A stretch of 64,000 nt of DNA from Welwitschia mirabilis (taxonomy: Eukaryota > Gnetophyta > Gnetopsida > Welwitschiales). Made by a program: the position numbers and the translations under genes. The notes under the pieces were generated by a model that was not told the DNA's origin, did not search any database, and worked only from the letters and a program-made list of their open reading frames with translations. This document shows positions 37,210 to 49,170 of this stretch, one piece after another. The first letter of the stretch is position 1. Every line of letters starts with the position of its first letter. The stretch spans positions 106,063,466 to 106,127,465 of the forward strand of contig JBOZIK010000001.1 of assembly GCA_051453625.1 (NCBI GenBank), given 5' to 3'.

Positions 37210-39569
37210 GGACAAACATAAGTAATTAATATATAAAAATGATATCATGAAAAGCATATCATACCACTTTTTATGAAATTATTCCAAGATGATATTACAT
37301 ACATAATTGATTATGATAAGCCCATAATCTAGCTTAACAACAAACTTAGTTCATTATTTTTCCTTTGTATCATTAATTTTATAGAACATTAATATTGGAA
37401 CAAAATATATAAAGGCGTTAAGGATCACATAAAAAGATGAGGAGTTCAACTTTAAAAAAATCGAAATCATGCACTTCTTCCTCCAAAACAAACTTAAAAA
37501 TCTTTATCACCCTAATGTTAGTGTTTTTGTTTAAAGATGAAGTCAAAAAAGGTATGCGATGGAATTAAAATCTACTAAAAACACTTGTGAGAAAGGCTGA
37601 AAGTCATTGCCTTATCTGCTAGATCTTGCTTCCTAGTTTACCCTACTCCATTCCTTGTACATGGCCTCAGACAAAATAATTTTACCATTTCACACTTAAA
37701 AAACCCTAGAAATACAATTTCATATGAATCCATTTCTCTCTTAGAAAGAGAGATAAGATATTGCCACGTATTGTCCTAGCACAAAAGCACTTGAAATCAT
37801 CTAATTCTTGTCAATGCCATATGGAACAAACATGCTACTACCAATAAGTAGATGTACTCTTTAATCTTGATCAATCCCTTCTCTTTCTTTCATAGGTGAC
37901 ATTTTAAAAATTTCTACATTATTATCTAAAACAACATTAACTTTTAACATGCAACTATACTAAAATCAATTTGCTAAGAATAGTGCATATTTACGGGCCC
38001 AATTGGTTATGATCTCCAAATTTAGTGACTGCAACTAATCTTGGAATTTCATGGACACTTAGTAAATCAGTGAAATGTGTGAGAAATGTTGCAGCTTCTT
38101 TGTTGAGAATTATCAGTGATCATGTTAAAGGAGACGATTGATAAGATACAACATATTTATAGCAACCTTCCAGTGTCTAGTCTTGCCAAGGAAACTTTCA
38201 ATCACTTTTTTCAAATGATTTTAGAGAATAGGTTGTTTTCTAGTTACACAAAGCATAATTTGGATGTGATTCTTCTACAATGAAGTATCACTATGCATTG
38301 TCACTTTTGCCACTATAGCATTAATTTTCTCTACATAATAATCACTGATTGCACTTATAGGGAGACGTTCATGTCTTTTCTTTACATTTTTCTGTCTAAT
38401 CATAGGTCTCCTCCATATTGTAGTGGCCTTCTAAAATAGTACTCAAGTAAGCACTCCTACAAATGTCTACTTCTTTCAATCCCAGCTTTTCATTTTACAA
38501 GCTCTTTCTCTTTTTTTTTGTAAAGGCATTTGCATTTAATCATAGAAGGTCAATCAAATAATGATCAATGAAGTATTGTAAGAATTAGGAGCATGAGTAG
38601 TAATCTAATCTTTTGAACATTTTGCTTTATTTATAGATTCTAGGTATTCTCTGAATGATGATTGTGTCCTAATCTTTGCATCTTCAAAATCCTCTCCATC
38701 CATATTACTCTTATTATTTCTAGTATGCTCTTTGTTGAAGAAGAAAAATGTATTCTTAACATATGATCTAGCAAATTCGACCAAGAAAGAATGCACTACC
38801 AAAGTTAGTAGAGAGAAGAATTAATAGAGAGGATTTTAAAGCAACATTAAGTTAAGATATTTATTGGTCCAATATTTTTCCCTCTTGAACAAGCTTAAAT
38901 GTTTTATCATCTAGTAAGGAAGAGGTACTTGAATGGAAGGATGTGTCTTATCCATCAAGAGAAACTAAGTTACAAACACCACATTTAAAATTATAAGAAT
39001 AAGAATTTGAAGATTTATTGAGTTATTAGAAAGAGGGCTCTTGGTAGGATAGACTTTTGAAGTAAATCATCAAGATAGTGAGGAGAATATCTAAATTATG
39101 CATTCATGACCATCTCAACCAATGTCTCAGATAGTGATAAAACAAATGAAAACACATTTTTTATGAGAATATAGGCATTATTCAAGAGGAAAAAGTAAGT
39201 AAAAATCAAAATTACACATGAAAGAGTCAAAGCAAAAAAATCTAAATGAATAGAAAGGGGAGAAACAACCCCTTTGGTTTGTAATCAATTTCAAAGTAGA
39301 AGAAAAAGTAGTGAAACAACTAGTAAAATAAATGAAATAGCTAGCAATAAGTAAGAACACACAAGTAAAAATTTCTACCAAGAAAAAGAAGGCTCCTTCT
39401 AAAATAAAGAGGAAATCAAAGAAAACCAAGGAAATTCCTAGTCCTCTATCTAAAAATATTACTTGAAGTTCTACAAAGAAAGATAGGTAATCAATATCAC
39501 TGGAACAAGGAAGAGCAAAGCTACAAATACCTAAGGGAAATGAGAGTGTAGCTAAGGAAAGTTCATCAG
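37210..39569. other. Unassigned 2.4-kb stretch, possible relic of an element gag
   Basis: No firm feature. On the plus strand a short frame opens at 37438 (MRSSTLKKSKSCTSSSKT), a Ser/Lys-rich start like that of some gypsy gag proteins, and 39340-39560 is Lys-rich (KKKKAPSKIKRKSKK), but stops break both and no domain is recognisable. The minus strand at 38605-38802 is open for 65 codons without a recognised motif. Confidence 0.25.
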
Positions 39570-40557
39570 TGCAACAAGACAATTCATGCACTCTAATAAA
39601 GGTAGTTAGAGGGATCAATCCAAATGTCATACACTTGACTTCTAAAAGAGAATTTGGAATATTGATTTCAAGAGAGAAGAATGATATTTGTTCTTTAAAG
39701 GAAATAAAATCAAATAATGCAAAGATAAATATGGAATGCAATGCAATGCAATGCAATAAAATTCAATGTAATGAATGAAATTTTAATGTAATGAATTAAT
39801 TAAACTTTCAATATACTATCACTTATATTGGTCCTTATAACTTATATCAATTACAAATTTATGTTACTTAAATTGGAATTAAGATAAGCTATAATGAAGA
39901 ACAATAGACATCTAAAATTATTTCAATTCAATCAATAATTTTATTAATGAAATTCAAGTACATCCACCTATGAAAATAACTTTTCAATGAAATATTCACT
40001 ACCTAACACTAAGGTGGTTCTTCTCATAAGTAGGATGGATCTCCTTGCCTTTAATAAACTCCAATTATCATAAGAATTTAGATAACAAATGATGATTTTA
40101 AAGAGGGTCTGAAAGTATCTATTTATAGGTTTGGATAGGTTACTAAAGGGTGTGAAATGAAGAGGTACAAGTTAGATCCATCCTTTTATAACAATTTAAT
40201 TAAGTTTTCAAATAATTTTATTCATCGTCCATCATGTTGTTTCCATGACATAAAGTATGACACCCATCTTCTAAGTAATGCTTAGCACGTGTCGAAAAAG
40301 CTGACTTCATTCTAATCGTCATCCCGATGACATAGAGGATGGCCATACTTTTCTAACTGTCATCTCCTCTGTCATCTTCACAACATGAAGGATGACAAAT
40401 ATATCTTCATCACATTAATTTGGTTCATTATTATCCAAAAATGGCTTCTTATTTGGGAAATTTTGCATCTTTTGACTTGTATGGAAGCTTTTTAGAATTT
40501 GCATATATCCTTTAAAAAACCTATCAATAAGACCTAAAAATGTACTTCATAAGTGTA
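39570..40557 (-). repeat. Lone E-type gypsy LTR
   Basis: The order of blocks matches the E1 and E5 LTRs read on the same strand: 'gcactctaataaagg', 'attgatttcaagagag', repeated 'aatgc', 'ggatggatct', a TATA-like 'ctatttatagg' near 40118-40128, then three hairpin cassettes at about 40213-40255, 40313-40345 and 40360-40400, and the conserved distal end. No PBS or PPT adjoins it, so it is probably solo. This explains the apparent ORFs on both strands at 39178-39778. Confidence 0.55.
39733..39760. repeat. (AATGC)n short repeat
   Basis: Four to five AATGC units within the LTR; the E1 and E5 LTRs have one to two units in the same place. Confidence 0.8.
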
Positions 40558-40931
40558 TTAAATAGATCAAATTTACATCACAACACGTTGCACCTTCAAT
40601 GTCTAGATAAAATAATGCATGGCAAGGGTTGGAAGAGGAATCGAAATTAAAACCATAAAGCTCTATATCAGATGAATAATGATGAGAGTACTGTAGAGAT
40701 TTTCTTTTAATGTTTAAAAATTCATAGGCTTTAAAACAAGGAAAGAAGGCCTTTATCACAAGGTCTACAGATCACAATTCTCGAATAGGATAGAGATTTA
40801 AAAAATAAAAAATAGGGGAAATTGGAATATAAACCTAAACATTCCTCTGTTAATAGATCTCTTCTTTGAATTTTCCACCTTGTTACATACAAATTCTAGA
40901 AATTACTAGTATACAATAGAACATCCACTTG
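40558..40931. other. Unassigned flank between the lone LTR and element F
   Basis: No repeat, ORF or motif recognised. It ends with the F target site ACTTG. Confidence 0.4.
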
Positions 40932-41341
40932 TGTTATAATTCCATAATAATAGTTTCTAGTAACGTTTTTCTTTTAAATAAACATCTATCTTTATTATAA
41001 TGTCTATCATATTGTAACACTTGCCCTATCCTCTTTACTATAATGTCTACCTTTTAGGTATCCTTATTGCAACATCTATATTTATTGTAACATCTGTAAG
41101 GACTTGTGTCCTATAAATATGTGGCTCATGTATTGTTTAAGGAATGGAATAAAGAATTGGATTCTAGTATTTAAAGGCTAATCACCCTCAAAGTGATTGT
41201 TGGATGCTAATTATCCTCAAAGTGATTACTAGAGGCTAATCATCCTTGAGGTACTTAATAGAGGCTTAACCCCATTAAAGTGGTCATGCTTACTTTTAAT
41301 TTTTTGCATTTACTTGTATTATTATGACTAGGTTGATAACA
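40932..41341 (+). repeat. 5' LTR of F
   Basis: 410 bp, TGTTATAATT...GATAACA. It contains 'tcctataaatatgtggctcatg', a TATA box with downstream start-like region, and repeated 'ggctaatcatcctcaaagtgatt' units at 41190-41260. Confidence 0.75.
41125..41132 (+). promoter_or_regulatory. TATA box in F LTR
   Basis: CTATAAATATGTGG around this place is kept in the 3' LTR (near 42543), consistent with a promoter. Confidence 0.5.
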
Positions 41342-41355
41342 TTTGGTATCAAAGC
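41342..41355 (+). other. Primer-binding site of F (tRNA-Met type)
   Basis: TTTGGTATCAAAGCC lies immediately after the LTR and differs by one base from the initiator tRNA-Met PBS. Confidence 0.75.
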
Positions 41356-42350
41356 CTATTTCTAGATCCATGATGGATGGCATAAGACATTCAGGTATAC
41401 AAAATTACTCAAAGATATGTGGGAAGCATTCATTAGGCAATTAGAACTCAAGGAAAGATCAAGGAATAAAATAGAAAGGATAGTAAAAATGGATATAGAG
41501 GTATTAAAAAATATCAGAAAATTAATTAATGCATTGGAATTAAAGTAAAACCAGGGAAAATTCTCAACTTCTTTTGATATGAACTATGATCAAACTTAAC
41601 ATGTAGGGAAAAAGGACATTGACATAGAAAAGGAAAAACCAAAAGTTGAAGATGAGACTTTGAAGACAGGGCATAATAAACCTTATAATTCTATCTTAGA
41701 GGAAATCAAAGGTGAAGGTGCTTCATCCAAAGATAGAGCTATCATGGAGAAGAATAATGATCGTGCTAAAGAAGATCTCAATGCACGGCTGAGGGTTCTG
41801 AATTACTAAAAAGGAAGATTTAAGAATTGGATTCACCCAAAGATGCTAAATATTTAAGTCACAAAAGAGAGACATTCAACATTTAAAGTTGTAGAAGAAA
41901 GATATTCAAGATTTGCAATCTCAAAAGATAAAACTAAAGGTTTAAAAATGGAGAAGACAAAGGTTGAAAAGAGTCTTGAAATAGTAAAGCCTTATGAAAA
42001 GGAAAGTGAATAGGACATAGTAGTAAAGGCTTGTGAAAAGAAAAGTAGACAGGATTCTAGCAAGGAATGCTCAAGAAATAATTGTAAAGGATGTTAGAAT
42101 AACCACATAATTCAAGATAAATGATGAAGATGAATATAAGTGTTATGTGGATGATAAAGAACACTGTAATATTAATTTTTTTTCTAGTCAAAGATTTGAT
42201 CCCCACCTTCAAATACTCTTTGATTTGTGTGATAAAAATGCAAATGACATAAGGCTTTCAATAGGATTTAGAAATGAAGGCACACAAGAGTACTCTCAAA
42301 AACTCTAAGAAGAAGTTCTAGATTCACAATCTTCAAGACAAGATTGTTCT
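41356..42350 (+). pseudogene. F internal region with a small coding relic
   Basis: Mostly Lys/Glu-rich degenerate frames. The stretch 42115-42330 stays open for about 65 codons (DEDEYKCYVDDKEHC, then FDPHLQILFDLCDKNAND, then RLSIGFRNEGTQEYS) and looks like true protein, but I do not recognise it. It is not an RT, integrase or zinc-knuckle protein. Confidence 0.4.
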
Positions 42351-42364
42351 AAAGCAGGATGAAA

Positions 42365-42658
42365 TGTTGCAATCTCATAATAGTAGTTTTTAATAATGTT
42401 TGTCTTTTAAAGAAACATATATCTTTATTGTGATGTTTATCATATTGTAATATCTATTATGTCTTCTTTATTATAACCTATACCTTTTATATATCCCTAC
42501 TGTAATGTTTTTCTTTATTGTAACATCTATAAGGACTTATGTCCTATAAATATGTGGCTCATGCATTGTTCAGAAAATGAAGTAAAGACTTATATTCTAG
42601 TATTTAGAGGATAATCATTTTTGAAGTGATTAAACAAAGGTTTAACCCCTTTGAAGTG
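42365..42658 (+). repeat. 3' LTR of F, left part
   Basis: Starts TGTTGCAATC after a purine-rich 'aaagcaggatgaaa' and aligns with 40932-41270, then stops at the AAGTG target site of the gypsy array. Confidence 0.75.
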
Positions 42659-42849
42659 TGTTGCACTACCTATTTATGGCTATTTGATGGGAGTTTATGA
42701 GTTGTTTTGTAGGAATTTTACACAAGTTTAAGTGCAATTTTGAGGATTTTAGAGAAATGATAGAAAATCTTAGAAATGTGAAAATCTCACTCATATTTAA
42801 TGTATTAAAGGCACATTTTGATGCATAGAGCTTTAAAGGAGGATTACTA
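42659..42849 (+). repeat. First LTR of the array, 5' portion
   Basis: Starts TGTTGCACTACC, homologous to 43195-43385, and breaks at the gap. Confidence 0.7.
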
Positions 42850-42949
42850 NNNNNNNNNNNNNNNNNNNNNNNNNNNNNNNNNNNNNNNNNNNNNNNNNNN
42901 NNNNNNNNNNNNNNNNNNNNNNNNNNNNNNNNNNNNNNNNNNNNNNNNN
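42850..42949. other. Assembly gap (100 N)
   Basis: Joins an LTR start to the 3' end of an internal region, so most of one array unit is missing or collapsed. Confidence 1.
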
Positions 42950-43177
42950 GGAAGAGTGGGGCAGAGACCCATTTTCATGACTCATTTTCAAAAAAATTTA
43001 ACTTAATTCAGATCTTTCATAAGATATAATTTTTAAATTTTCATACACATTATGCATTACTTGTTTATCTATGTGATGTGTTTTATAAACCTATTTCATA
43101 ATTGCAAATTTATATTAAAAAAATAAATTAGCTTACAATTATGGTTTTTCGCTTGGTTTTTATTAGGGACTGATAAA

Positions 43178-43194
43178 AGCTAAGTGGGAAGCTA
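43178..43194 (+). other. Polypurine tract before the second array LTR
   Basis: AGCTAAGTGGGAAGCTA precedes LTR start TGTTATGCTACC. Confidence 0.65.
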
Positions 43195-43430
43195 TGTTAT
43201 GCTACCAATTTGTGGTTATTTGTTGGGCTTTTATGAGTTATTTTGTAGGACATTTGTACAGATTTAGGTGTAATTCTGATGATTTTGGAGATTCAATAGA
43301 AAATCTTGAAAATGTGCAATTCTTATCTAGATTTGATATATTTAAGAAACATTCTGATGCATAGAGCTTTAGAGGAGGATTACTAACAAAGATGCTAAGT
43401 TTCTCTTCAAAGTAAATGATTAAGAAGATC

Positions 43431-43471
43431 GTCATCCCCTCTGTCATCCTCATGATAAGCAGGATGGTGAC
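43431..43471 (+). repeat. Hairpin cassette, well-preserved LTR copy
   Basis: Outer arms GTCATCC and GGATG(GT)GAC, inner arms TCAT and ATGA, so the transcript could fold into a two-part stem. Its partner cassette lies about 113 bp further on (43544-43581). Confidence 0.65.
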
Positions 43472-43696
43472 ACTATTAGATGCTAATGTGGATTGAAAAA
43501 TCATTGCTGAGTCATCATGTTAAATCATCTTTTGAAATGATTAGTCATTTCCCTTTTCGTCTAGATGATACTCAGGATGACATTGACATGTAACCAACTC
43601 TAACAGCCAACCCTTAACTATTTTGTTCATTTCATTTATGTAAAATAGTGTGTCTTGTCATGCCTTCTGTTTGTCATTTTCTGCTATTAGTTATTA

Positions 43697-43705
43697 TAAA
43701 TAAGC
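43697..43705 (+). promoter_or_regulatory. TATA box in E-family LTR
   Basis: TATAAATAAG followed by C-rich sequence, in the U3/R region. The reverse-oriented LTRs at 57760 and 30525 carry the same motif. Confidence 0.55.
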
Positions 43706-44292
43706 CCCCATGCAACTCTTCTTTTCATCTTCATTGCACTGAAAATTCTCGTGATGGGAAAATAAAGGATGGTAGATCCATCTTCAGTGTTGTCAAAAGA
43801 CATTTCTTTGGTAGAGGGTTATGCATCATTCATTGAATCTTTACTATTTTATAACCCAAATGTTATTACTCTTCTTAATACAAAAACCCTATTTGTTTTT
43901 ACAATTGCATTTTAGATTCTCAGATTATCCTTATGGTTTATGATTGCTCTTGATCTGGTAACAATTGCTTGTGTAATATAGATCATTAAGGGTAGCCTTT
44001 GTTAAGGTTAAAAGCAAGTAGTGTTAGTTCCGTTTTTCATTCCATCTAGATTAGTTAAACTTTGCATTTTCATTACATTCCTTTATTTCCTACATTATTA
44101 TTTATTTCTAGTTCTTATATTTCTTTTGTAAAGCAATATGAGTCTTATATCATAGTCTTTAATGAGAATATGACATTTCAAGTCTGCTCCCACTCATACT
44201 AGTGTGTTGTATTATGTGAGATATCTATTTATTTTATGAAGGACAGAATCTTTTTAACCTTAAACACTTGCATAAATACACATCACAATAAA

Positions 44293-44310
44293 TTGGCACC
44301 ATTATTGGGA
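44293..44310 (+). other. Primer-binding site of copy A (tRNA-Asp type, decayed)
   Basis: TTGGCACCATTATTGGGA corresponds to the Athila-type PBS TTGGCGCCGTTGCCGGGG with transitions only. Copy B has TTAGCACTATTGCCAAGAA at 48862-48880. Confidence 0.75.
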
Positions 44311-44475
44311 AATGCTACTAAGGAGTATAAGGGTTGTCATCATTTGTGTGAGTACATCGGACCTCTATTTGGTTATTATCTATAGTGACATTGTATTTTA
44401 TTAAGAACTATAGGTTTTCTATTTTAAAGTTTGTCAGTTCAGTTTTTCAAATTTAGTTTCTATAGAAAAATAGTG

Positions 44476-44720
44476 GTCATTCCCTCTGTCATCCACAGGA
44501 CAGCCAGAATGATAGTATGTGATTTCAATTTTTAGTTTATTTTTCCAATTTTAATTTTTTGTAATGAAATTAATTTCTTTTGTCTTCTTTGTTATCCCAA
44601 TGACTAGGTGAATGAAAGACCTATTTCCTAAGTTTTCCTCTTTTTATTTTGGTTTTTATTCTATTTTTCTAGTTTCTGTATGTGTTCTTCTTCTGTTATC
44701 CCCATGATAGATAGGACAAA
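44476..44720 (+). repeat. Three hairpin cassettes in leader of copy A
   Basis: At 44476-44515, 44581-44620 and 44684-44720, about 105 bp apart, separated by T-rich spacers. The corresponding copies in B lie at 49171-49208, 49288-49326 and 49398-49436. Confidence 0.65.
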
Positions 44721-44776
44721 GTTCTATTGTTTTTAATCTTATTTTTTGTTATTTGATATTTACAAGATGCTATAAT

Positions 44777-46480
44777 ATGGTTAATCTTAAAAAGAGATAT
44801 CAGAGAGAAAGGCTAATAATAGATAAGAATATTAAATAAGGTCTAATAGACATTGAAAACAAATCAGAAAAGCAATCTACAGGTGCATTTAATCCTTCTT
44901 CTAATTTTATTTTTTCCTGAATTAGATTTCTTAATGAAAACCTTAGAGAAGGAGAGAATCAATTTACAATTACAAGTATTGCCTGTAAGTAAAAATAAGT
45001 TGTAGGATCTTCTATGCCTAATCCTAATGTAAAAATTGCTTTGGTCTACCCCTAAGAGATGACATTGAGCTTAGGAATTTAAATGCCTACCCAACGTTTA
45101 GTGAAGAAGATGATGAGGATCCCCTTCAACATATAGCAAATATATAATAATTAATTATTACCTCAAAAATGGAAAGAAAAAAAATAACTGATAGAATATA
45201 TCTGGTAATCGTTTACATGACATTAAAGAGTAGAGCGAAAAATGGGCTAAAAACCATATCCCACAAAAGCTTAAAAACTTGGGAATAAGTCCATCAAAAC
45301 TTTATCAAAAGATTTATGAGTGAAGAAACTGTGAGGAAAAGAAAAAAAGGAGGTAACAAACTTTTAAAAAAAACCAAATGAAGATTATACCTCCACATAT
45401 GAACATTTCTTCATAGTAATCCATTCTAATCTAGTAGATGCGTTTTTATGAGAAGAATGAGTGACCTACATTTACAGTGAATTAACTCCACATACAAAAT
45501 AACTTATAGATTTATCTTATGATGGGAATTTTATGAATCTTATACTGAATAATGCCTCAACAAAATTAAAAGAACTTATATAGGTTAGTTAAACTTATCC
45601 AATAATAAAAGAAAACTACACCATAGGCTAAATTTTCAAATATTTAAAGGAAGTAAAACAAAAAGAGGTAGAATCCAATCTTACAAATATCATGAAAAAA
45701 TTTAATAAGCTTGGATAAGCATGATGAAATGATCTTAGATGCCAAATCTACAACCAAAAAAAATGTTGTGCCAACTTGTGATTTATATAAGGATAATTAT
45801 CACATTACCAAAAACTGTCCTCTTTTGTCAACATATAAAGAAAGAATTCATGAAGAAGTTTGTGCTTTTAACCAAACCTCTCAAAACTTCCAAAACCAAA
45901 TCAAGCTCAACCAAGATTGAACACTCATTTTCAAAACAAATCTCAACCTTTTAGAAACCAATTCGAAAATGTAAACTACCTACCAAGTTCATTGAACTAT
46001 CAATATCTAAATGATTAACTCACAAACCTTATAGATGAACTTAGAAGAACACATGCCAACATAGAAACAATGATAGACATCTTTCAAAAAACAATCCTAG
46101 AGAACTAAAGACCTTAAGGAACTTTAGCAATACAAACTTTACCAAACCCANNNNNNNNNNTTAGAAATTGATTCAAAATTACAAACTACCCATCAAGTTT
46201 ATCCAACTAACAATATCCAAATGATACAGTCACAAATCTTATGAATGAAATTAGAATATCATGTGAAGAAGCAAATTTCAAACTTAAAAGCTTAATAAAC
46301 ATCCTTTAATAAACAATGTTAGCAAATCAAAGACCTTATGAAACTTTAGCAATACAACTTTTACCAAAAACCCTAATAAATTAAGAAAAGACTATAAGGT
46401 TGTGATAAGAAGTGAACAAGAAACAAACCTTCCTCCATGTGAACCTTCCACTTCACAAAATAATTTTAGAAATGATAAAG
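44777..46480 (+). pseudogene. gag: Gypsy gag, copy A
   Basis: Frame starts MVN at 44777, and homology to copy B runs across the gag: ELEKQS-like N-terminus, LNAYPTFSEEDDEDPLQ, and the Retrotrans_gag-type region ending in VRRFMGEK-like sequence. A zinc knuckle lies at 45777-45818 (C-x2-Y-x4-H-x4-C, second Cys lost to Tyr). Near 45949-46370 a 210-bp piece is repeated on both sides of a 10-N gap; copy B has it once. Many stops. Confidence 0.75.
46151..46160. other. Assembly gap (10 N)
   Basis: In gag copy A between two copies of a 210-bp segment. Confidence 1.
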
Positions 46481-46817
46481 AAGAAGAGAAAGAATACATT
46501 GAAATATTAGAAGATTACAACTTCCCTTTTCTTGGTAAAAATAAAAAGAAAAATCCTTCTCAAAAAACCATCCCTTGACTTGATAGGATTAATAATAATT
46601 TAATGTTTAATGAACATCTAAAAGCCTTAATTAAAAAACATGAGCATAAAATTACCCTTTTGAAAAATTTTGCAACAAAATCTGAGGTACTTAAAATTAT
46701 TAAAAGACTTAATAAGAAAAAAACAGAAACAAATTATCTTAGCAAAGTATTTCTAGCCTAATCCTTATAAATTTAGTATTACAATAATCACCCAAATCTA
46801 AAGATTTAGGAGCAGTA

Positions 46818-47100
46818 ATGGTAAATGTTACTTTAGAGAAAAACAAAAATATTAGAAAAGCTTTAATAGGCATTGGAGTGAGTGTTAACATTATGCCACT
46901 TCATATTTGTAAGAGACTTGATTTAGAGGATAGAATAAATCCTACTTTGGTTGTCTTAGAATTAGTAGATGCTTCAGTTAAGAAACTATTAGGCATTATT
47001 AAAGATTTGGTAATTCAAATTGAAGAGGTTTACTATCTATAGATGTGATTATCATAGAAGTTGAGTATAATAGAGCATACCCTTTACTTCTAGGAAGCCT
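46818..47100 (+). pseudogene. Aspartic protease remnant, copy A
   Basis: KALIGIGVSVNIMPLHIC matches the Athila/Tat protease 'A-L-x-D-x-G-A-S-V-x-x-M-P'. The catalytic Asp codon is GGC (Gly) at 46869-46871, so this copy could not cleave the polyprotein. It is followed by YPLLLGSLLC, the usual 'L-G-R-P-F-L' end, and then the frame fades without any RT. Confidence 0.75.
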
Positions 47101-47119
47101 TTTATGCAATAGCCCACTA

Positions 47120-48636
47120 CATCATTAACATAAAAGCAAGAACAATGAAATGTCACTTTGGAAATAGAACATTTTCAATTAGAGTTCTTGATGTAGCTAA
47201 GAAAGATGTAGGTGATGAAATAAACTTATAAGATAACATCAAACCTACTTTATTTTTACAACATAATCCACTTGAATAAAGAGAGATAAAATCACATGGA
47301 CCTATAATTTATAATGACCAACTTGAAGAAACCATTGATACATCCAACTTTAAGAGTGAGAAAGAATCTTTTATGTGTAAGGAAGTCTAAATTTTGATTC
47401 AAACCTTAAGGGAGATTATCCATTACATAAGCCAAAAATTGAAAATCATAATTTAAATTTGGATGAGAAAAATATTATTATTGAACTTGAATATAATTTT
47501 CTTTGTAATGATTAAAATAAAACTCTTATAATTAATAAAAATCTTTTACTATAGTTATTATTTGTCTCTCCTTTGACTTTCAAAATTTATGCTTGAATGT
47601 GGTATCATAGAGTGCTTTCTATTATCCCTTTTTTCATTTAATTGATTTTGCTTGGAAATAATTGTACATCTCTTATGTTTTATCAATTGGTAAATTTCTA
47701 AATTGGACCTTATTTCTCTGAACATCTTGAGACCAAAATAGATTCTTAATTTTATTTTCTTTCTTTTCAATAAAAGTGTGAGTTATATTTAAGAATTAAA
47801 TAAAATTTGCTTGCCTTAGAATTTTATTTTATTTTTCCATTTTATTTTTTGTTTAAAGTTTTCTATTTCTATTTCTACAAAAATAATCTATCGTATCCTC
47901 TGTCGTTCACACAATAGATAGGATAACTGTTAGTTTTGTTAGTTTTTCAGCTTTTTGATTATTTTCTGTGTTGTTTGATAATTTTCTATTTCTCTGTCTC
48001 TATCATCCTCTTTATCATTTAGATAATAAGCAGGATGATAGTCAATAAATAAATGATTTTTATTTTCTATTATTTTAAGAAAATATATTTTTATGGCTTT
48101 GTTGATATTTTTGACTTAATTGCTTAATAATTTCAAAAAGTAAATGGGTAAAAATTGGAATTTCATGAGTAACTCATCTAAATTTTATCTTAGCTTTTTT
48201 CTTTGAAGGTTATTATGGCATTACTTGATCATTTTTCAAACTTAACTTATGTGTTTATCTCTATGACTAGTCTTTTGACTTGGGTATTTCAGTGATAAGA
48301 TTAGATTCACTCAATATTAGAACATTCAAAGATCTATGAACTTTAGTTTGAAGGAAGATGCTTATTTTTCTCAATGGTGAAAAGATCTTAGATTTTTTAG
48401 GAGTGTTTGTTTCTAGATTTATCTTATAACTTTCATTTTTTCCTTTGAAATAATTGGTCATGTGAAATGTGTCTTTCAATTTTTAGGGAAGGAAAAAAAA
48501 ACTTTTAGGGTATGGAATCAGTGGTGCTTCTAATGTCATCAGAGGCATTGCTTGTTTTCTAAACTCTTAGTCTATTCCACATGTCTATTTCATTTCTTGG
48601 TATTTGGGTGTTTGTTTTGAAATAATAGCAGGTGAG
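47120..48636 (+). mobile_element. Copy A post-protease and 3' region
   Basis: After about 250 bp of linker-like coding relic (FGNRTFSIRVLDVAKKDV) the sequence becomes noncoding, with two hairpin cassettes (47889-47928 and 48001-48041) and a short part of the conserved 3' block (about 48505-48560). RT, RNase H and integrase are missing, as in copy B, so the deletion is ancestral. Confidence 0.65.
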
Positions 48637-48736
48637 NNNNNNNNNNNNNNNNNNNNNNNNNNNNNNNNNNNNNNNNNNNNNNNNNNNNNNNNNNNNNNNN
48701 NNNNNNNNNNNNNNNNNNNNNNNNNNNNNNNNNNNN
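48637..48736. other. Assembly gap (100 N)
   Basis: Hides the end of copy A, a PPT and most of an LTR. Confidence 1.
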
Positions 48737-48859
48737 AATATGAAATTAAGGTCTACTTCCACTCATACTAGTTTGTTGAATTATGTAAGATATCAATTTA
48801 TTTTATGAATAACAGAATTCTTTTAAACTTAAGCACTTTCACAAATACACATCACAACA
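48737..48859 (+). repeat. LTR end before copy B
   Basis: Last 123 bp of an E-family LTR, ending CACATCACAACA, followed by a PBS. The rest of the LTR and the end of copy A are hidden in the gap, whose 100 Ns must understate its length. Confidence 0.75.
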
Positions 48860-49170
48860 AATTAGCACTATTGCCAAGAAAAGCTATTGAGGAGTATGAG
48901 GGTTATCATTGTTTGGGTGAGTACATTAGATTTCTTTTTAGTTATTTATCTGTAGTAAAATTTTATTTTTATTAGAAATCATAAGTTTTCTATTTGTGGT
49001 TTTTATTTTATTCAATTTTTCAATTCTCTATTTTTGCTTTTTCATTTTTTTGGCTTTTTGGTTTTTGGTTCTTATTTTTTTGGTTTTTTGATTTTTTGGT
49101 TTTCAGTTTTTGTTTTTTCAGCTTTTTGATTCTTGATTTTTTTTATTTAGTTTTTTGTAGAAAAATAGTG

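Larger units (their letters stand above)
43195..44290 (+). repeat. Full LTR shared by two array units
   Basis: About 1.1 kb. It has two hairpin cassettes (43431-43471 and 43544-43581), a TATA-like TATAAATAAGCCCCC near 43697, and ends CACATCACAATA next to the PBS. Confidence 0.8.

Noticed and set aside
39178-39756. Longest N-free open frame, 192 codons on the minus strand
   Set aside because: It is Phe/Leu-rich antisense of a Lys-rich plus-strand stretch, and its upstream third (39570-39756) lies in an E-type LTR, so it is chance openness.
39569-39778. 69-codon plus-strand frame
   Set aside because: It lies within LTR sequence that aligns with the E1 LTR block by block; the ending MECNAMQCNKIQCNE is only the AATGC repeat translated.
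43431-43471. Hairpin cassettes considered as microRNA precursors or MITE ends
   Set aside because: Arms are too short for a microRNA precursor, and there are no target duplications around single cassettes.
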